Origin: Sclerodactyla briareus
Lineage: Eukaryota > Echinodermata > Holothuroidea > Dendrochirotida > Sclerodactylidae
NCBI GenBank assembly: GCA_026419785.1
Contig: JAODTK010005589.1
Coordinates: 248,001-312,000 of the forward strand
DNA: 64,000 bases
Direction: 5' to 3'
The position numbers were made by a program, and so were the translations under genes. Positions 1 through 12,084 of the stretch are shown piece after piece. The notes beneath the pieces were generated by a model. The model saw only the letters and a program-made list of their open reading frames with translations. It had not been told where the DNA came from and ran no database searches. Position 1 is the first letter of the stretch. Every line of letters begins with the position of its first letter.

Positions 1-1620
1 CAAGGATCCCGATACCTCGGCCGAGCCACTCTGCTCCAGTCTCTTGTGCTGACCGAGGACAAAGTACGGGAAGGCACAAGTACCATTTTCAGGTCTTTGG
101 TTTCTGACCCCCGGGATCCGCCCCCGAATCACGAGTGGTGTTCAGTCAACTTCTCGGTTAAGATAGGACCAACAATAAAAAACTCACAGAATCGTTTCCC
201 AGATATGGAAAGGCATACTCTCATTCATTTCGAAGGAATAAGATTTCATCTTCATGTTAGCAAGGCACAAAATGCAGACAATTAATATGTAGAGATTCGG
301 ATGGCCTTTGCATCGGCCACAACATCATGACGTCACAGATAAGAAATAAACTAAACGAGCAGATGCAAGGATCCCCAATTCAGATTGGAGGTTTGAGATG
401 TCCTCTCTCAACATGGCTAGTTAAAGATTTATGTTGAAGACCAGTGGCGCCAACGGGAGGGGGGGTTGACCCCCCCCCCCGCCCACCCACCCAAGTGTCA
501 CTATATTTTAAACGCACAAAAAACTATTTTCTTGCCGTTCAGTAGAGGTTTTGCAGGTTACGGAGCAAATATTGCAGCAGCAGCGAATGGGGCCCAATGA
601 GTTGTTAATTATTGCAATAGGGAGGGAGTGGGAGGCCATTTATGAGGGCGCACTATCCCTTGGGTTCCGACCACATCCCTCCCCCTCCCCCCCCCCAACA
701 GACAACAATCTTCGTACGCGCCTGGCAATGACATAGCCCTTGTTTTAATCGGTATGTCATACTTGCGGACCATGATCTTTGCGCGAAAGAAGTCGAGCCA
801 AAGAGAAGCTTCGTTAGTGTTTGACTCCTCACACGCATTATCGGTTCTTTGCCAGGAGAGACGGTTATATGTCGGCGGGGTTGTTGTGTTTTTGTTGTGG
901 TAGCGGGAACTTTATCGGTGGTTGGCTGTTTGCAATGCGCTACCGATGGGCGTCGATCTAACTTACTTCGGTTGCTGGGATCTGCCTATGCTCGATGGAT
1001 ATAACGGTTTATACTACTGAGATGCCCACGGAGCGAGTCCGTCGGCACACCCGAGCTTAGCGATAGGTTAGGTAGAGGGTAAAACCTTATCTTTGATTGA
1101 GCAAGTGAGGGTATCGATCCTTTTTTCCGTTTCTTTTTATTTCCAACGATTGATTCGTTGACGATAGATATAAAAATGAAGTAAAGCAAAGTAAAGTATA
1201 GTAAAGCTAGTAACCACGTCAGTGAGCGGGTAAGGCGACGCTAAAATGGATGGAATGTGAAATTCTCATTAGGATTTAACAAAGAAATGAAGTCCGTAAA
1301 GGCTTAATTAACACCGATCGAACGACGGAGAGTACAAACACGGATATTAAACGAACATATTAATACGGGATCGATGGGGGGGGGGTCGGACTTTGCTCAG
1401 TCGGTGGATCTCAACAAAAAAGAGGTCCCCTAAACGATTGAATTTCGACTCACGGATCACTAAACCAAGTAGGCGGGGGGGATCGATGACTCTGGATTTC
1501 ATATTTAATACCTTTGTTGAAACGTCAATTAATGCCACTGCAACTAGACTTGTGCAGACCGGTAAATCGCCGACGTGTAGTAATCTCCGCAGATTTGTTT
1601 TACTTATAAAATATCCTATA
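1..1620. other. Gene-free stretch with poly-G/C runs
   Basis: No reading frame here resembles a known protein and none has exon-like boundaries. The stretch contains G/C homopolymers near 471-480, 687-696 and 1377-1386, and otherwise looks like unique non-coding DNA. Confidence 0.6.
441..491. repeat. Poly-G/poly-C foldback with CAGTGGCG-type end
   Basis: The left side reads CCAGTGGCGCCAACGGGAG followed by a G run, a TTGA spacer and a C run, so the two halves can pair as a short hairpin. The CAGTGGCG start resembles the end of other G-rich dispersed elements in this window (20.0 kb, 36.5 kb). This is probably one terminus of a small non-autonomous element. Confidence 0.4.
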
Positions 1621-1905
1621 TGACCTCGGTTTGATCTTGAAATGACCTACTTGTTGTAAGACACCAACTGTATTCAAACACATTCTCACCAAGTTTTGTA
1701 TGAATACGTCCTACGTTAAAAAATCCCATGAATTATCAAAATTTATTCTCCTGTGACCTCGAAATGACCTTCTTGTTATTTAGGACCTAACACAACCTCC
1801 ACATCCACAAATGTTTCTGTTCAAATCGGTTCAAAGAAAAAAAAAAATGACATGCTGGCCTCCGCGTGACCTATAACAGAGGGAAAATAGAGGGCAGCAG
1901 AATGC
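1620..1905. repeat. TGACCT-rich dispersed repeat copy
   Basis: The segment carries spaced TGACCTC/GAAATGACCT motifs and an ACCAAGTTTTGTATGAAT-like phrase, and ends with AAAATAGAGGGCAGCAG. The same order (TGACCTCTGTGACCT, ACCAAGTTTG, AAAATAGAGGGCGGCAG) recurs at 29.75-29.93 kb, and related motifs occur at 24.9-25.1 kb. It is a low-identity interspersed family with no coding capacity that I can see. Confidence 0.5.
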
Positions 1906-3690
1906 TTAATGCCACTTCGAAACTAATCGTGATTCAACTTGGAGTGGACGTGTTACTAAGTTCAGATCGATCCGTACCGCGTTAAAGACTATTGGGCTCA
2001 CGTCCAAAGTGTCTGGCGGCGGAGATGGGGCGACGGACAGCCCCAAACCATAATCTCCCTGACCAGCGTTGCGGGATGGGGAGACTAATTAACACCTCCA
2101 TCGCCACCGTGCTGCACGAGCGCTCCGGGCGGTATTATGCTTTTGGGTATTGTGCTGTCGCAGTCGGAACTTAGGACGTGAGCGTCAAAGTAGGTCTCAA
2201 ACTCTCAGATGGCAGGAGGGGCAATTTTTCATTCTCAAAATTTTCAACTATTTCCCAAGGTATTTGCAGATTATATGGCTGCTGAATGCTTTCAAATTCG
2301 GTAAACCAGTTTGAAAACTACAAATGATAACTTTATCCATGCATTCAGCCATAAGTGACAGCACAAAATGTGCGATTCAGAAGGGAACGTGAAATTTGAC
2401 AAAAGTTGCGTTATTCGAAAATGTCCTCCTCCTCCTAAAATATGATTAGAGACTGGTGACGTACACTGAATGGATTTGAATTCAGATCCAGGGACAAAGA
2501 AACCAAAACAATGGGTTTCCCAGCAATTATTTTGAGAATGTCCTGATTTTCACTAACAGTATTTCTAAGATATTAGGAGAAACTAAGAAAGCAACGACGG
2601 AATGGTTCCGAATATTGCGGGATGCCATGAGATGTATGTATGTAGGTTGTGTGTTTTGTGATGTTGCGTGTGTGTGCGTAGTAAGTGTGTGTGAGCGCGC
2701 CATGTGTGCGCTAAGTGCGGCGTATGTGTATGTGTGTTTGGTATGAGGTCAACAGAGTCAACGTAACTGTATAACAAAGCATGACGATATCTCCCCACCT
2801 GCATGTAGGTCTGCCATGTTATAGTAGATGTTCCTACCTCGGTTTACAGCAGCCGTGTTAAAAACCTCGTGGAACCCGATATTATGTGTGAAGAAGTAAA
2901 AGGCCCAATGCATATTGGCTATATGGAGGGCTGTTCCTTGTGTTCTAGAGTCATGTCAAAGATCACCCGAGATGAAAATAATGAACAAAATGCTTACGCT
3001 GTTCATGAGAAGTTAAGATAAATACAATTTCCCTTACACGATACAGAAAATATGCCGGGGCTTATTAACTGGGGTAGTGGCAGTTCAGTTTTCATTCGAA
3101 TGTGGAAACAATTCTCATGCTCAAGGTGGAAACAAACATTTAGGCAAGGAATCATATGCAATTCCGCTCTTGTTTCACTGGCGTTCTATTTCCAGTGAAT
3201 CCCCGCGACCAACTGTCTCTCCTGGGTGTTCCTGTGCGTGCGTGGACACACACCCGTCTGTAGTGATGACGGGCGCTCGCTACGAGTTCTTCAGCCCATG
3301 CCACGCTGGATGTACACATGACCTTCAAGAACAATGTGAGTGTTCTGTGAATCCTTTGCAGCTTGTTCTTGAAATTCTTTCGATGTTATTTATTCCAGAT
3401 GTTTGATAAGCGTTCACAAATGGTGAGGTATAATTAGGGTTGAGCGGCACAATGAGGTTAGGTCAGCTCGCGCAATCCGGTTACGTTAGGATGGATTCCA
3501 GGCGTGCGCTACTGCGTACGCGGGATGCGGCAGACATCGGAAGATGTCAAATTCAGGAGTGCAGAGAACTGAACAAAGTGTCTGAATTGATTCGGATTAA
3601 ATATCAGTCTCATAAAGTCAAATAAAAAGTCCCAAACACTGAAAATGTGTATTCCTATGTGTTTTTTCGGATTACGGCATGGAGTGATCC
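1906..3690. other. Gene-free stretch
   Basis: Apart from a GT-rich microsatellite at about 2635-2745, I see nothing that I can name. A 109-codon open frame at 3077-3406 has no recognisable motif, no domain-like composition and no splice context, so I do not call it a gene. Confidence 0.5.
2635..2745. repeat. Imperfect GT microsatellite
   Basis: The plus strand is a run of TGTG/GCGTG/TATGTG motifs with interruptions. The His/Thr-rich frame on the opposite strand is simply the translation of this repeat. Confidence 0.75.
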
Positions 3691-3699
3691 TCCTCCTAT

Positions 3700-4880
3700 T
3701 TTTGCTCGTTAACCACGATAATCGGACACCACTTGGATGGACCAAGTCTACTTGATATATGGGTTTACCCATTATGAGTATGTGATCCCTATTGTTTTGG
3801 GGCAGGTAAAGGTTCATTCTGAGGTCAATAGAGGTCAAAGTCTGAAAATTTGTAAACACGATGTCCAGAATGCCTTGTCCGACAGGTTGAAATTCTCGAA
3901 GCAATTTTGTTATGAGGAGTACAGGTTTATGGTGTAATTCGGGGGTAAGATTCGTGGAAAAAAATTGGAAATTGTGAGAAAATTGATAATTGGCCCCAAT
4001 TTTCAGCTCGTTAACACGATGACTCGATCCACTGGGTGAATCGGAGTTGCTACAGGTATATGGGTTCCCCAAATGAAACATAGTGCCCTATTGTTTAAGG
4101 GTCAGGTCAAAGGTCATCTGAGGTCAAAGAGTCAAAGTCTGAAAAATCTTGTTGACACGACGATAAGTCCAGAATGCCGGTTCGATAGGTTGAAAACTCG
4201 TATGCAGCTTTCTTATGAGGCGTACAGGAACCTACTGTTTTGGTGTAAACCAGGGGACAGGTTTGTGGAAAAAACATGGGAAATTGTGAAATTTGGCCAA
4301 TTTAGCTCGTTAACACAAGAACTCGACCCCACTTGGATGGACAATTTCGCACTTGTATGTGTGTTCCCTATGATGAATTCATGGACTTTCCTAATCGTTT
4401 TGGAATCAGGTCAGAGGTCATTGAGGTCACCATAAGTCAAAGTGTTGAAAACCTTGTGAACATGATAAGTAGGTCCAGAAGGGTGGTCGGGTCTGATCGG
4501 GTTGATGAAATTTGGTGTGTGTTGCTTTTTATGGGGAGTACAGAAACCCCTATGGTTTTTGGTTTAGTCGGGGTGTATTCTAGTCAAAAATTGAAAATTT
4601 GTGAATATATATTAGTCGATTAGTTTGCCCAATTTTGGCGTGTCATATGATAACTTAACTTCACTTGGATTGATGAGGCCATACTTGGTATGTGTGTTCC
4701 CCACAATGAGTACATGAACCCATTGTTTTGGGGAGGAAGGTCAGGGTCATTGAGGTCACCATAGGTCAAAGTGAGTGTGTATCTTTCTTATCAAGAGTGT
4801 AGGAACCATATTGGTTGGTTGGAAATAAATGGGAAGTTCGTCAAATGCTATGTTGCCCATAATGAGCTGGTGCAATCTCC
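3700..4880. repeat. Degenerate tandem array, about 300-bp unit
   Basis: A block recurs with starts near 3712, 4013, 4313 and 4645. Each unit has, in order: an AACACGATGACTCGA-like start, CACTTGGATGGA, GGGTTCCCCA..ATGA, CCTATTGTTTTGGGG, a GGTCAAAGGTCATTGAGGTCA box, a GTCTGAAAA..TTGT box, CAGAATGCC, and TTATGAGG.GTACAGGAACC. The units are strongly diverged, so the array is old. Open frames on both strands here, the longest being 190 codons on the minus strand, are by-products of the repeat. A second block of the same family lies at 14.2-14.8 kb. Confidence 0.7.
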
Positions 4881-4982
4881 CATTTGTTTGTAATTAGCTG
4901 TAGGTTGTCAGAAGAGGTCCAAGAATCACTAAGCTTTTGCTTTTCTGGGTTATTATTTATATTGGTTATTATTTATTTATTA

Positions 4983-5230
4983 TCCGGGGGTTGCGGCCCG
5001 GCCGGCCGGCGGACGACCCGTAGCCCAGGTTGGGGCAGCGCTTCGAGGGTTCCTTGGGGAGTGGAGGGGGGCAGGGGCCAGTCCCAGACGTGGTCGCTCG
5101 CCAGGAGGAGGGCGGGGCGATGGAGAGAGGGGATGCGGCTAGGTGCCTTCCAGGCATGTGCTCCCATGAGTGAGGGACGAGAGATGCGGCAGACGCCACG
5201 AATGTCGGATTTTGCGTGGACACGAACGTG
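4983..5230. other. GC-rich island with AT-rich tail
   Basis: An abruptly GC-rich segment (GGCCCGGCCGGCCGGCGG at its left edge) lies in AT-rich DNA. Read on the minus strand it ends in an ATAATAAATAAATAATAACC-type tail, as retroelement 3' ends often do. Two overlapping minus frames are open across it, but neither resembles a protein I know. It could be a LINE 3' end, a SINE-like element or a fragment of a GC-rich gene. Confidence 0.3.
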
Positions 5231-7890
5231 ACCAAGTGCTGATTTCGTGGGACAAAAGATAGAGGAATGAAATAGGGCGAACAGCGCCGAGTATAGCAAA
5301 AGTCCAAGTTGTTTTCATCATGTGGACATTGATGCCACATCACCGCGAATGGATCTATTTTCTCACCAGTCGCAAAGTATTGGGGTTGGTAGGGGGGGGG
5401 GTTATATCCCCCTACACAACAAATTATTGAGGGGCATGTCCACCACCCCCCCCCCCCACTTTGAATTAGTATAAAAAATGTTCTTCATACATATAGTTGT
5501 TCCTCGCATCCGCTCTCAAGAGAATTCACCTTGGGCTAGGACTTTATAGTCGGAAAGCATTCGGATTTCGCGAATCTTACTTGCAGATAGGAGCTTGAAT
5601 CATACTAATGTGCTTAGATAATATGTTGGCACGCTTCGACACGATTTGTGATCAAAATTCTGGGAGAGCGCTCCATCATTGTGGAGCCTTGACTTTGGGA
5701 GGGGCAATCCTTGCATGGTGCAAAGTGCGGCATAGAAACGAATTGGCCCCCTTTAGCCCTATCTTCTCTTGGGAGGTCCTGGGCCCAGTTCTTCCCAACC
5801 AACAGTGCTCATGTCAACGGACCCCGCCTTGCTTACGTATCCCAGGTAAAGTAACTACGAGGGGTTCACCAACAACGCCCATGACGCAATATAGGCATCC
5901 TTAGTAACGAACACATGCAAAAAAAAAAATGCGCTTTTCATACGGTTTACATTTACTGTCGGTGAGGGCGCTACAGGGCATAGCAAAGTTTCACACCGAC
6001 TTCACTTTGCCTGGGGCACTTCAGTTCAGCGTACCCGGGCTGCTTTCCATTGGAGCAGTGACATAGATGGACCCACGTTGAAGGACCATGTACAGGGTAC
6101 CGGGGTGCGCATGAAGTGAAAAGTGGCATTAGGGGGGGGGCGGGAACATTGAGCCTGGGACGACAATGCACGAATAGCATACATGCAGGATCGCCTTTTA
6201 CCGTACCGTTGCAGATCCTCGAAGAATGTGATGCGATCTCACCCCTCGATTCACAGGATTCATTTTCTGTTGATTTTCGGGGAAGACGAAAGGAGAAGGG
6301 TATCTGAGAGAGGTCAAGGGACATTCATTAATGTCATTGGACCACATTGCGGACAATCCAGTCAGCTAGGTTTTACCATGTTATTGATGTAATTATTACT
6401 TCTCTGATTGATTTTTTTCCCTTCAGACTTACGGAAACTGCACCTGTGTTCCCAGAAGAGACGGTTGTTCCTCAAGGGCGGTGCGAGGCCCCCAGTGTGC
6501 CCACCAAGCTATGACTTTCAACCTTTCGGGTTTATCCTCACTATCATGCTTACATCCTGCCTTTATTACTGCTTACACGCGTCACTCCGGTAGGAAGCGG
6601 CGTGGTTTTGAATGCCACCAGATGGTTACTGTCATGTTATCTATTTTTAATGAGGAAAGCAGTGTCATTCCACTTATTTGTTTTTTGCTATCATACGTGG
6701 AAAGACATACTTAGGTTCACAACTCTTGCTAACGCGGCGGGGGCCCCCCCCCCCCCCCCCCCCTTAACTAGCAGACACAAGAAACTCTTTCAGTCGTGGG
6801 CACTGGAATAATTTCCATATTCGTTGAACGGTCGTTTTCGTTGAGGTGGTCGTGATATTGGCAGTTATTCACGCTTATACGTACGGCTATTTCGTCATTC
6901 CACTAACAATGGTGACCGAGCGGCGGCCAATGGTAGGGGTTCGGGGTTGGTTTCGGACCCCGGTCGGGGCATACTCAAAGATTGAGAAATGGTACATGTT
7001 CTCGCTGGACGCTCAGTACAAGAGATTGAGGAAAGGGACAGGAGGGAAACTGCGTTCAGCAGCACGCGCCCGTCGTCTGGACATCACAGCAGTGGGCTCG
7101 GGCCCCGCGGGCGGTCGGGATCATTATCCACCCGTAGTAGCTGTTTCACAGCGTATGCCCCCAAAACTTTCGGTCCTTTTATCATCAAACGAAGTCGTAA
7201 ACCTGTGAATAAGATAATGTCATAAACGTGATCATGTCATTCAATCAGTCAAATCCCTTAGTATCGGATAAGCCGTCGCATCATTAGCTATATTTCCTCT
7301 TGCCATTCCCGAAACAGATTGTCCAAGAGAGTCATGCGGTTCACTGTCCCCTCGGTATCAGCAACGTCATATGCCCAAGATATTCGGGTCGTTTCCGCGC
7401 CGATCATATTGGGCCATTTTCGACAGCAAGTGCTTCGGTTGTGGCAGACAGACGAAAGTAGGCGACAGGAACGGGTCGTGTGGCTCTACGGACGCCGATA
7501 GCTCTCTGGCGGATGCTTATGCTATGAGCTCCTGAAGGGACCAGTGCTATAGAGAGTGCTGCTGTCCGTGTACCTCTATGTACCGGTGGTTAATGAGAAA
7601 ACTGACGATGAAACTGATGCAGGCGCTTCAATTCAACTGAAAGCCAGACAGGCAGTTGTGCAGGTTAGGTCTCCTATGACTGTTGTTAGGAGTGACGTCG
7701 CACCTAAAACAAAAATCAAACAGTAGTTTACATAGTGCTCGTTCGTTACTTTAATTCTGAGGATGATTAGTCGGTTTAGGAGATTCGTGTGCCAAGAAGA
7801 TTGAATAGAAATAATAAAAACTGAATGTGATACGTCCGAAAATCGTTGTTAAAAAGAAACTACCCATTGGCTCGGGTTGGGTTGACGTGA
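5231..7890. other. Gene-free stretch with poly-G/C runs
   Basis: G/C homopolymers occur near 5392-5400, 5446-5458, 6131-6138 and, most strikingly, C-rich at 6739-6764. A locally GC-rich patch at about 6900-7120 has open frames on both strands that I do not recognise. No splice-flanked exon or repeat family is evident. Confidence 0.5.
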
Positions 7891-7894
7891 TTTA

Positions 7895-8705
7895 TGTCCC
7901 AAGTTGAGTAATTAGGTAATAATAATGATAAGTTTCAATATAGCACATTACACAAAGAAGTCTCAATACGCTGGACAAAACACCACCAGGACAAACAAAA
8001 TACAACTTACAGCAAAGGCAAAAAAAATGTGTCTTTGAGAACAGATTTGAAGCTATCAACTGAAGTAGCATTTTGACATGGACTGGTAGACGTTCAAAGG
8101 AAGGCAGACGCGTGCGGAGAAAATGACTGTGCCAGTAAGATTGTGTGGACACTTTGTGTGATTTTAGCAGAGATTTTGTACTAGAGCGTTAGGGAGAGCG
8201 CTGTGGGAGAGTAAATCTCAACGGTTCTTTTAAGTTATGTAGGAGTAATACCGTGAATGCACTTATAGGTTAATAAAAAAGAATCCTTATAGTTGTGCGA
8301 AGTTTCACAGGGAGCCAACGAAGGTCATGGAGGAATAGGTGTTATGGGAGAGAGCCGACCACACTTTGTGACAATTCTGGCTGCAGCGTTTTGGATTCAC
8401 TGTAGCTTGATTCAGTGTGATCAGGGTGACCAAATAGTAAGCTGTTGCAGTGTTCAGGCGCGAGGTAACAAACGCATGGACCAGTCTCTCGTTTGTTTGC
8501 CTATCAAGAATCCATGGGATTTTACCAAATTTTATGACAAAGCAAGATATGCTACCCGATGATAGTACTTACATGAGAGTCTAGGCCCAACTTTTCATCG
8601 AAAAATGCACCAAGATTTATACATTGCAAACTGGTTGAATAAAACTTACCTATGTCTACAGATGTCGTCTTAGCCATCGAAAACACACTACAACAACTAT
8701 TTCCT
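7895..8705 (-). mobile_element. L2/CR1-like LINE fragment, RT C-terminus
   Basis: Read from 8705 downward, the minus strand gives the C-terminal part of a non-LTR reverse transcriptase spread over several frames. In order I see NLGAFFDEKLGLDSHVS (the usual LGVxFDxxLxxxxHV box), ERLVHAFVTSRL, HCNSLLFGHPDH, IQNAAARIV, LRWLPVKLR, and near 8100 ERLPVHVK followed by SKTHFFCL. This is the motif order of the thumb and C-terminal region of L2/CR1-clade LINEs. The catalytic palm (YADD) is not present; the copy is 5'-truncated, as is usual for LINEs, and carries several indels. Plus-strand frames over the same interval are shadows. Confidence 0.75.
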
Positions 8706-8709
8706 AGGC

Positions 8710-10700
8710 CAACGAGAGGGCTTCAAAAATGATTTCGAACGTTAATATGGTGTTGATAAAACAATTTCCATTACGTAGTATCGTTCGGAACCCATAATCC
8801 AGTACGCTTAAATGCGGACGATTTCTTGAGAATGATTTACAGGTCAGTGAAGGTGATAACGACTAAATTGCATTTAAAATAAAAAGGGAAAACAGTCACA
8901 AAGGGTTAACGTAATTTGCCGGTTAACCGTAATTAGGCTAACAGCTTAGGTTACAGGAACTTGGTTGTGCAAATCAATGCGACAGGTGAAAGGCACTTGT
9001 CGCAACAAGGAAACAAGCATGACAAATCCCCATAGTACCCAGGGCGTCGGGCATTAAATGTGGGCCATTGTCAACACGAAGTGACTCACATATGCGGTTT
9101 TCTCTTTAAATAGTCAGTCCTAAATGACTGAGGGGTACGGGAATGTACGACCCATTCTTCGGACAATGGCTCACCGCTGTCGGGGGATGAGGGGAGGGGG
9201 GGGGGGGGGTGTCATAAATTTTTTTTTAAGTGCATAGGTTGCCTGGGCCCACCAGAGGCGCGCGTCCAATAACATATGTGATGTGTGACGACATTCCGTG
9301 GACCTTGAGTAACTAGGCCTCCGAGGGTGGGTAGTTAGAAGGTGTCACTGTCACAGTTGGATCTAGCCCGGTAAGTCCAACTATAACTAACGAGTCTATA
9401 CTGGATTGACGCTGCTATGTATATAGAAATGATGGAGATGAACAATACTTGGAAAACCAGTCATGGGTTCAGTAACTTTGCTACGTCTAACGGGTGCGGG
9501 GCATGCACACCGATTTTTGATGTCAGTCTCTACCTATAGCCTAGAACTCGAAATGTCTCCCTACCAATGCTGGAAGGCGATTGCCAATACGTGCGTTGGG
9601 ACTACATACACACATAATGGCACTTTTCAAATCCAGGTTGCTCTACCTAGAATTGTCTACGCAGCCTTTCTGCTAACTAAAGTTGGGTAACACAAACTGT
9701 TGTTGCTAATACGATATTACACATCTACGAACGCAATTGGTGTTCTAACAGTGTGTAGCTCAGCACACGAACGAATTTTCTCTCCAAATAGTTTGAGTAG
9801 TGAAAAGTATTAGCCTAGGCTGCTTATTGCCTCTACGTTAATATAATAGCTCCATGGTTGTAACTCATTAGTGACGTTCAAGCACACATCACATAATCAG
9901 CTCAACGCGATTAAATAAAGGAAGATAGTTGTCTCATTCAACTGTCGTCGCAATTCTTTGCATGACGTCACGTGTTGGTTTTAAATTAAAGTACTAAACG
10001 AACATGAATACTACTGAGTAATTAATAAGTAAAAAGTACGGTTTTACAAGTCCCGTGTGAATACAAAATTGTGATAATTATGATGCCCCTTTAACTATCC
10101 GAACGCAATCCTGCAACCGTTCTTCGGCAGTCATTACGTCATCGGTTGACAACAATGAAAACGAATGTGACAAGTAGGCGAATTGATGAGGATGTGCCAC
10201 CGCTGTGAAAAAAAGAACTGTGAGCAAACTTTCTACTACAACACTAACTCTTTATGATGACACTTGAGAGGCGGCAGCAATATCTTAGCGGAAATTGAGG
10301 GTGGGGAGGGGGCCAGACCTCCGGCAACGCCCCGCTTCGTATGGGATTCGACCGGGCGCAGTATTATCAATTTCCATTTCGTTTCTGTACAGTAGTATAC
10401 CTGGTCTGGACGCGAGAGAACCGCTGCTGGCTGTATTCGCTTACTTCAATTGGGGATCTGGAAAAATGGACGCGTTGTATGAGACCAGTTACAACGGTTC
10501 TCTTGTGTTGTTGTTTTTTTCAATATTTTTTTCATCCTAATTCTAGCCTATTGACTGTAACCTCGGCTTTAACTTTGTTTGCAAATAATAAACATGCATA
10601 CGCACTCTTAATTTATCTGTTCCCCAAAGGGGGCGAAATGTATCGCCGAGAGCCTCGCAGGTCCGAAGTCGATTTTTCTAGTATCTCATGGGCGGTACAG
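8710..10700. other. Gene-free stretch
   Basis: The stretch is AT-rich and mostly unique-looking. A G run lies at 9196-9209 followed by a T/A run. I see no gene. A 176-codon plus frame at 10341-10871 runs into the TIR element described next and has no recognisable content. Confidence 0.5.
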
Positions 10701-10704
10701 CTGC

Positions 10705-10972
10705 AGGGCTGGTTTACACTTGCCAACATGTTGCGCAACATGTTGCCGCGAAACGCCTTCCGTGTGTCCGCAAATGGTGACATGGCGTGGATACAGTGCG
10801 AAAACAAGAAACAACATGTCGGTTGTGATACACGTGACGCAACTTGTTGCCAATTACATTCTAATTATTAGCAACTTGTGTCCAAGCTCTGATTGATCAG
10901 TGTCAGACGGGATGTGTCCGGTAGTCGGCTCAACATGTGGTGCAACATGTTGACAGTGTACGTAGGCTTTCA
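10705..10972. mobile_element. MITE-like element with CAACATGTTG inverted repeats
   Basis: The left end reads AGGGCTGGTTTACACTTGCC then CAACATGTTGC. The right end, on the opposite strand, reads AAAGCCTACGTACACTGT then CAACATGTTGC. Inside the left end is a perfect 22-bp palindrome (CAACATGTTGC joined to GCAACATGTTG), and CAACTTGTTGCC recurs near 10850. Matching inverted ends about 265 bp apart, without a reading frame, fit a non-autonomous DNA transposon. I could not identify a target-site duplication by eye. Confidence 0.6.
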
Positions 10973-12080
10973 GAAACGAATCGGCTGTAATGTTATGTCA
11001 TGATGACCGTACATGATGAAGTTATTGCATCAACGAGTATACAAGCCACCCTACACACCGGAAGTTGTTAACTTGTGATATTGCTGCTCTCCTAGAGCGA
11101 ATACCACGCAATTGCCCCCAATGATTTACGGTCGTCGAAGGTTATGAAGAGCCTTTTAGTTAATTATTGAGAAAACAATGGCAGGAATGTTACGAGGAAG
11201 GAATATTGTTGATTTCACGACGCTCTTACGTTGTATTGTTTCCTTCATGGATCAACCGTCCCTCAAAAACTAGCGTTTCTCAGCAGGAAATCGAATCCAC
11301 TACACAGAAAATCCAATCGCTCGCTTCCTATGCAATCTTATTGACTGTCTTATTGAACAGAAGCCTGGGCGGGTGATAAATCAAATTTCTGTGAGTTTTT
11401 TTTTTTTTTTTTTTTGGGGGGGGGGGGCCATTTATGGGAGCATTATTTTAAAAAAAGAAGAATATATTTGTATGAGATACATAGTGTGTGCATAGACATG
11501 TCTCACGTCCAATAACCCCATTTAGTGCCCGTCGATAGCCTTCTGGTATAATATGTATCGAACGAACAAGTGAACCAACACTAGGTGGTGGACAGAGGTG
11601 GGGGGGGGAGCGTGTCGGAGACCCCTAACTTCATGAGGGCGTCATAATCATACACGATTTCAACACACAACACATTCTCATTGCCACCTAGATGTCGATT
11701 CTCAACAGGTTTCACACTTGGTAGTGGAGTATGTTGAAGGCCGATGGCCCTTCAATATGGCAGAACTTTTAGTACCTTCTCTTTATCCATTGACAGCGAA
11801 ACCCAGACTGAATATCAGCCAATTCGAGTGTCCAAAATGTCCCGAATGTACCCTGTGACATAATGGGGGCACCCAAGAAATCCTCTGAATAATACAAAGT
11901 AAATGTAAAACATGTACTTTGAAAATCTTGTACCGAACAAGATATAGGTCTAAGGTGAATGACTCTTTGCACCTTTGAGCAAGTTAGTGATGGTTTGTTA
12001 GAATCGAACTCACAAACCTTAATCCTCATAAGAGTACTGCCTTGATGGTCTTCCAGCAAGGTTCATCAGGGAAGTTGCTC
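10973..12080. other. Gene-free stretch with T-run/G-run junction
   Basis: A T run (11396-11415) passes directly into a G run (11416-11427). A segment at about 11888-11946 is shared with 35631-35690, an interspersed repeat pair. No gene is recognised. Confidence 0.5.
11888..11946. repeat. Dispersed repeat shared with 35.6 kb
   Basis: AATACAAAGTAAATGTAAAA followed by CATGTACTTTGAAAATCTTG and TACCGAACAA matches the copy at 35631-35690 at nearly every position. The two copies lie 24 kb apart in the same orientation. Confidence 0.6.
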
Positions 12081-12084
12081 TGTT

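Noticed and set aside
3509-4081. 190-codon open frame on the minus strand
   Set aside because: It lies wholly in the degenerate 300-bp tandem repeat, runs antisense to frames open in the same units, and has no domain-like content.
10341-10871. 176-codon plus-strand frame
   Set aside because: It crosses the boundary of the CAACATGTTG inverted-repeat element and shows no recognisable motif.
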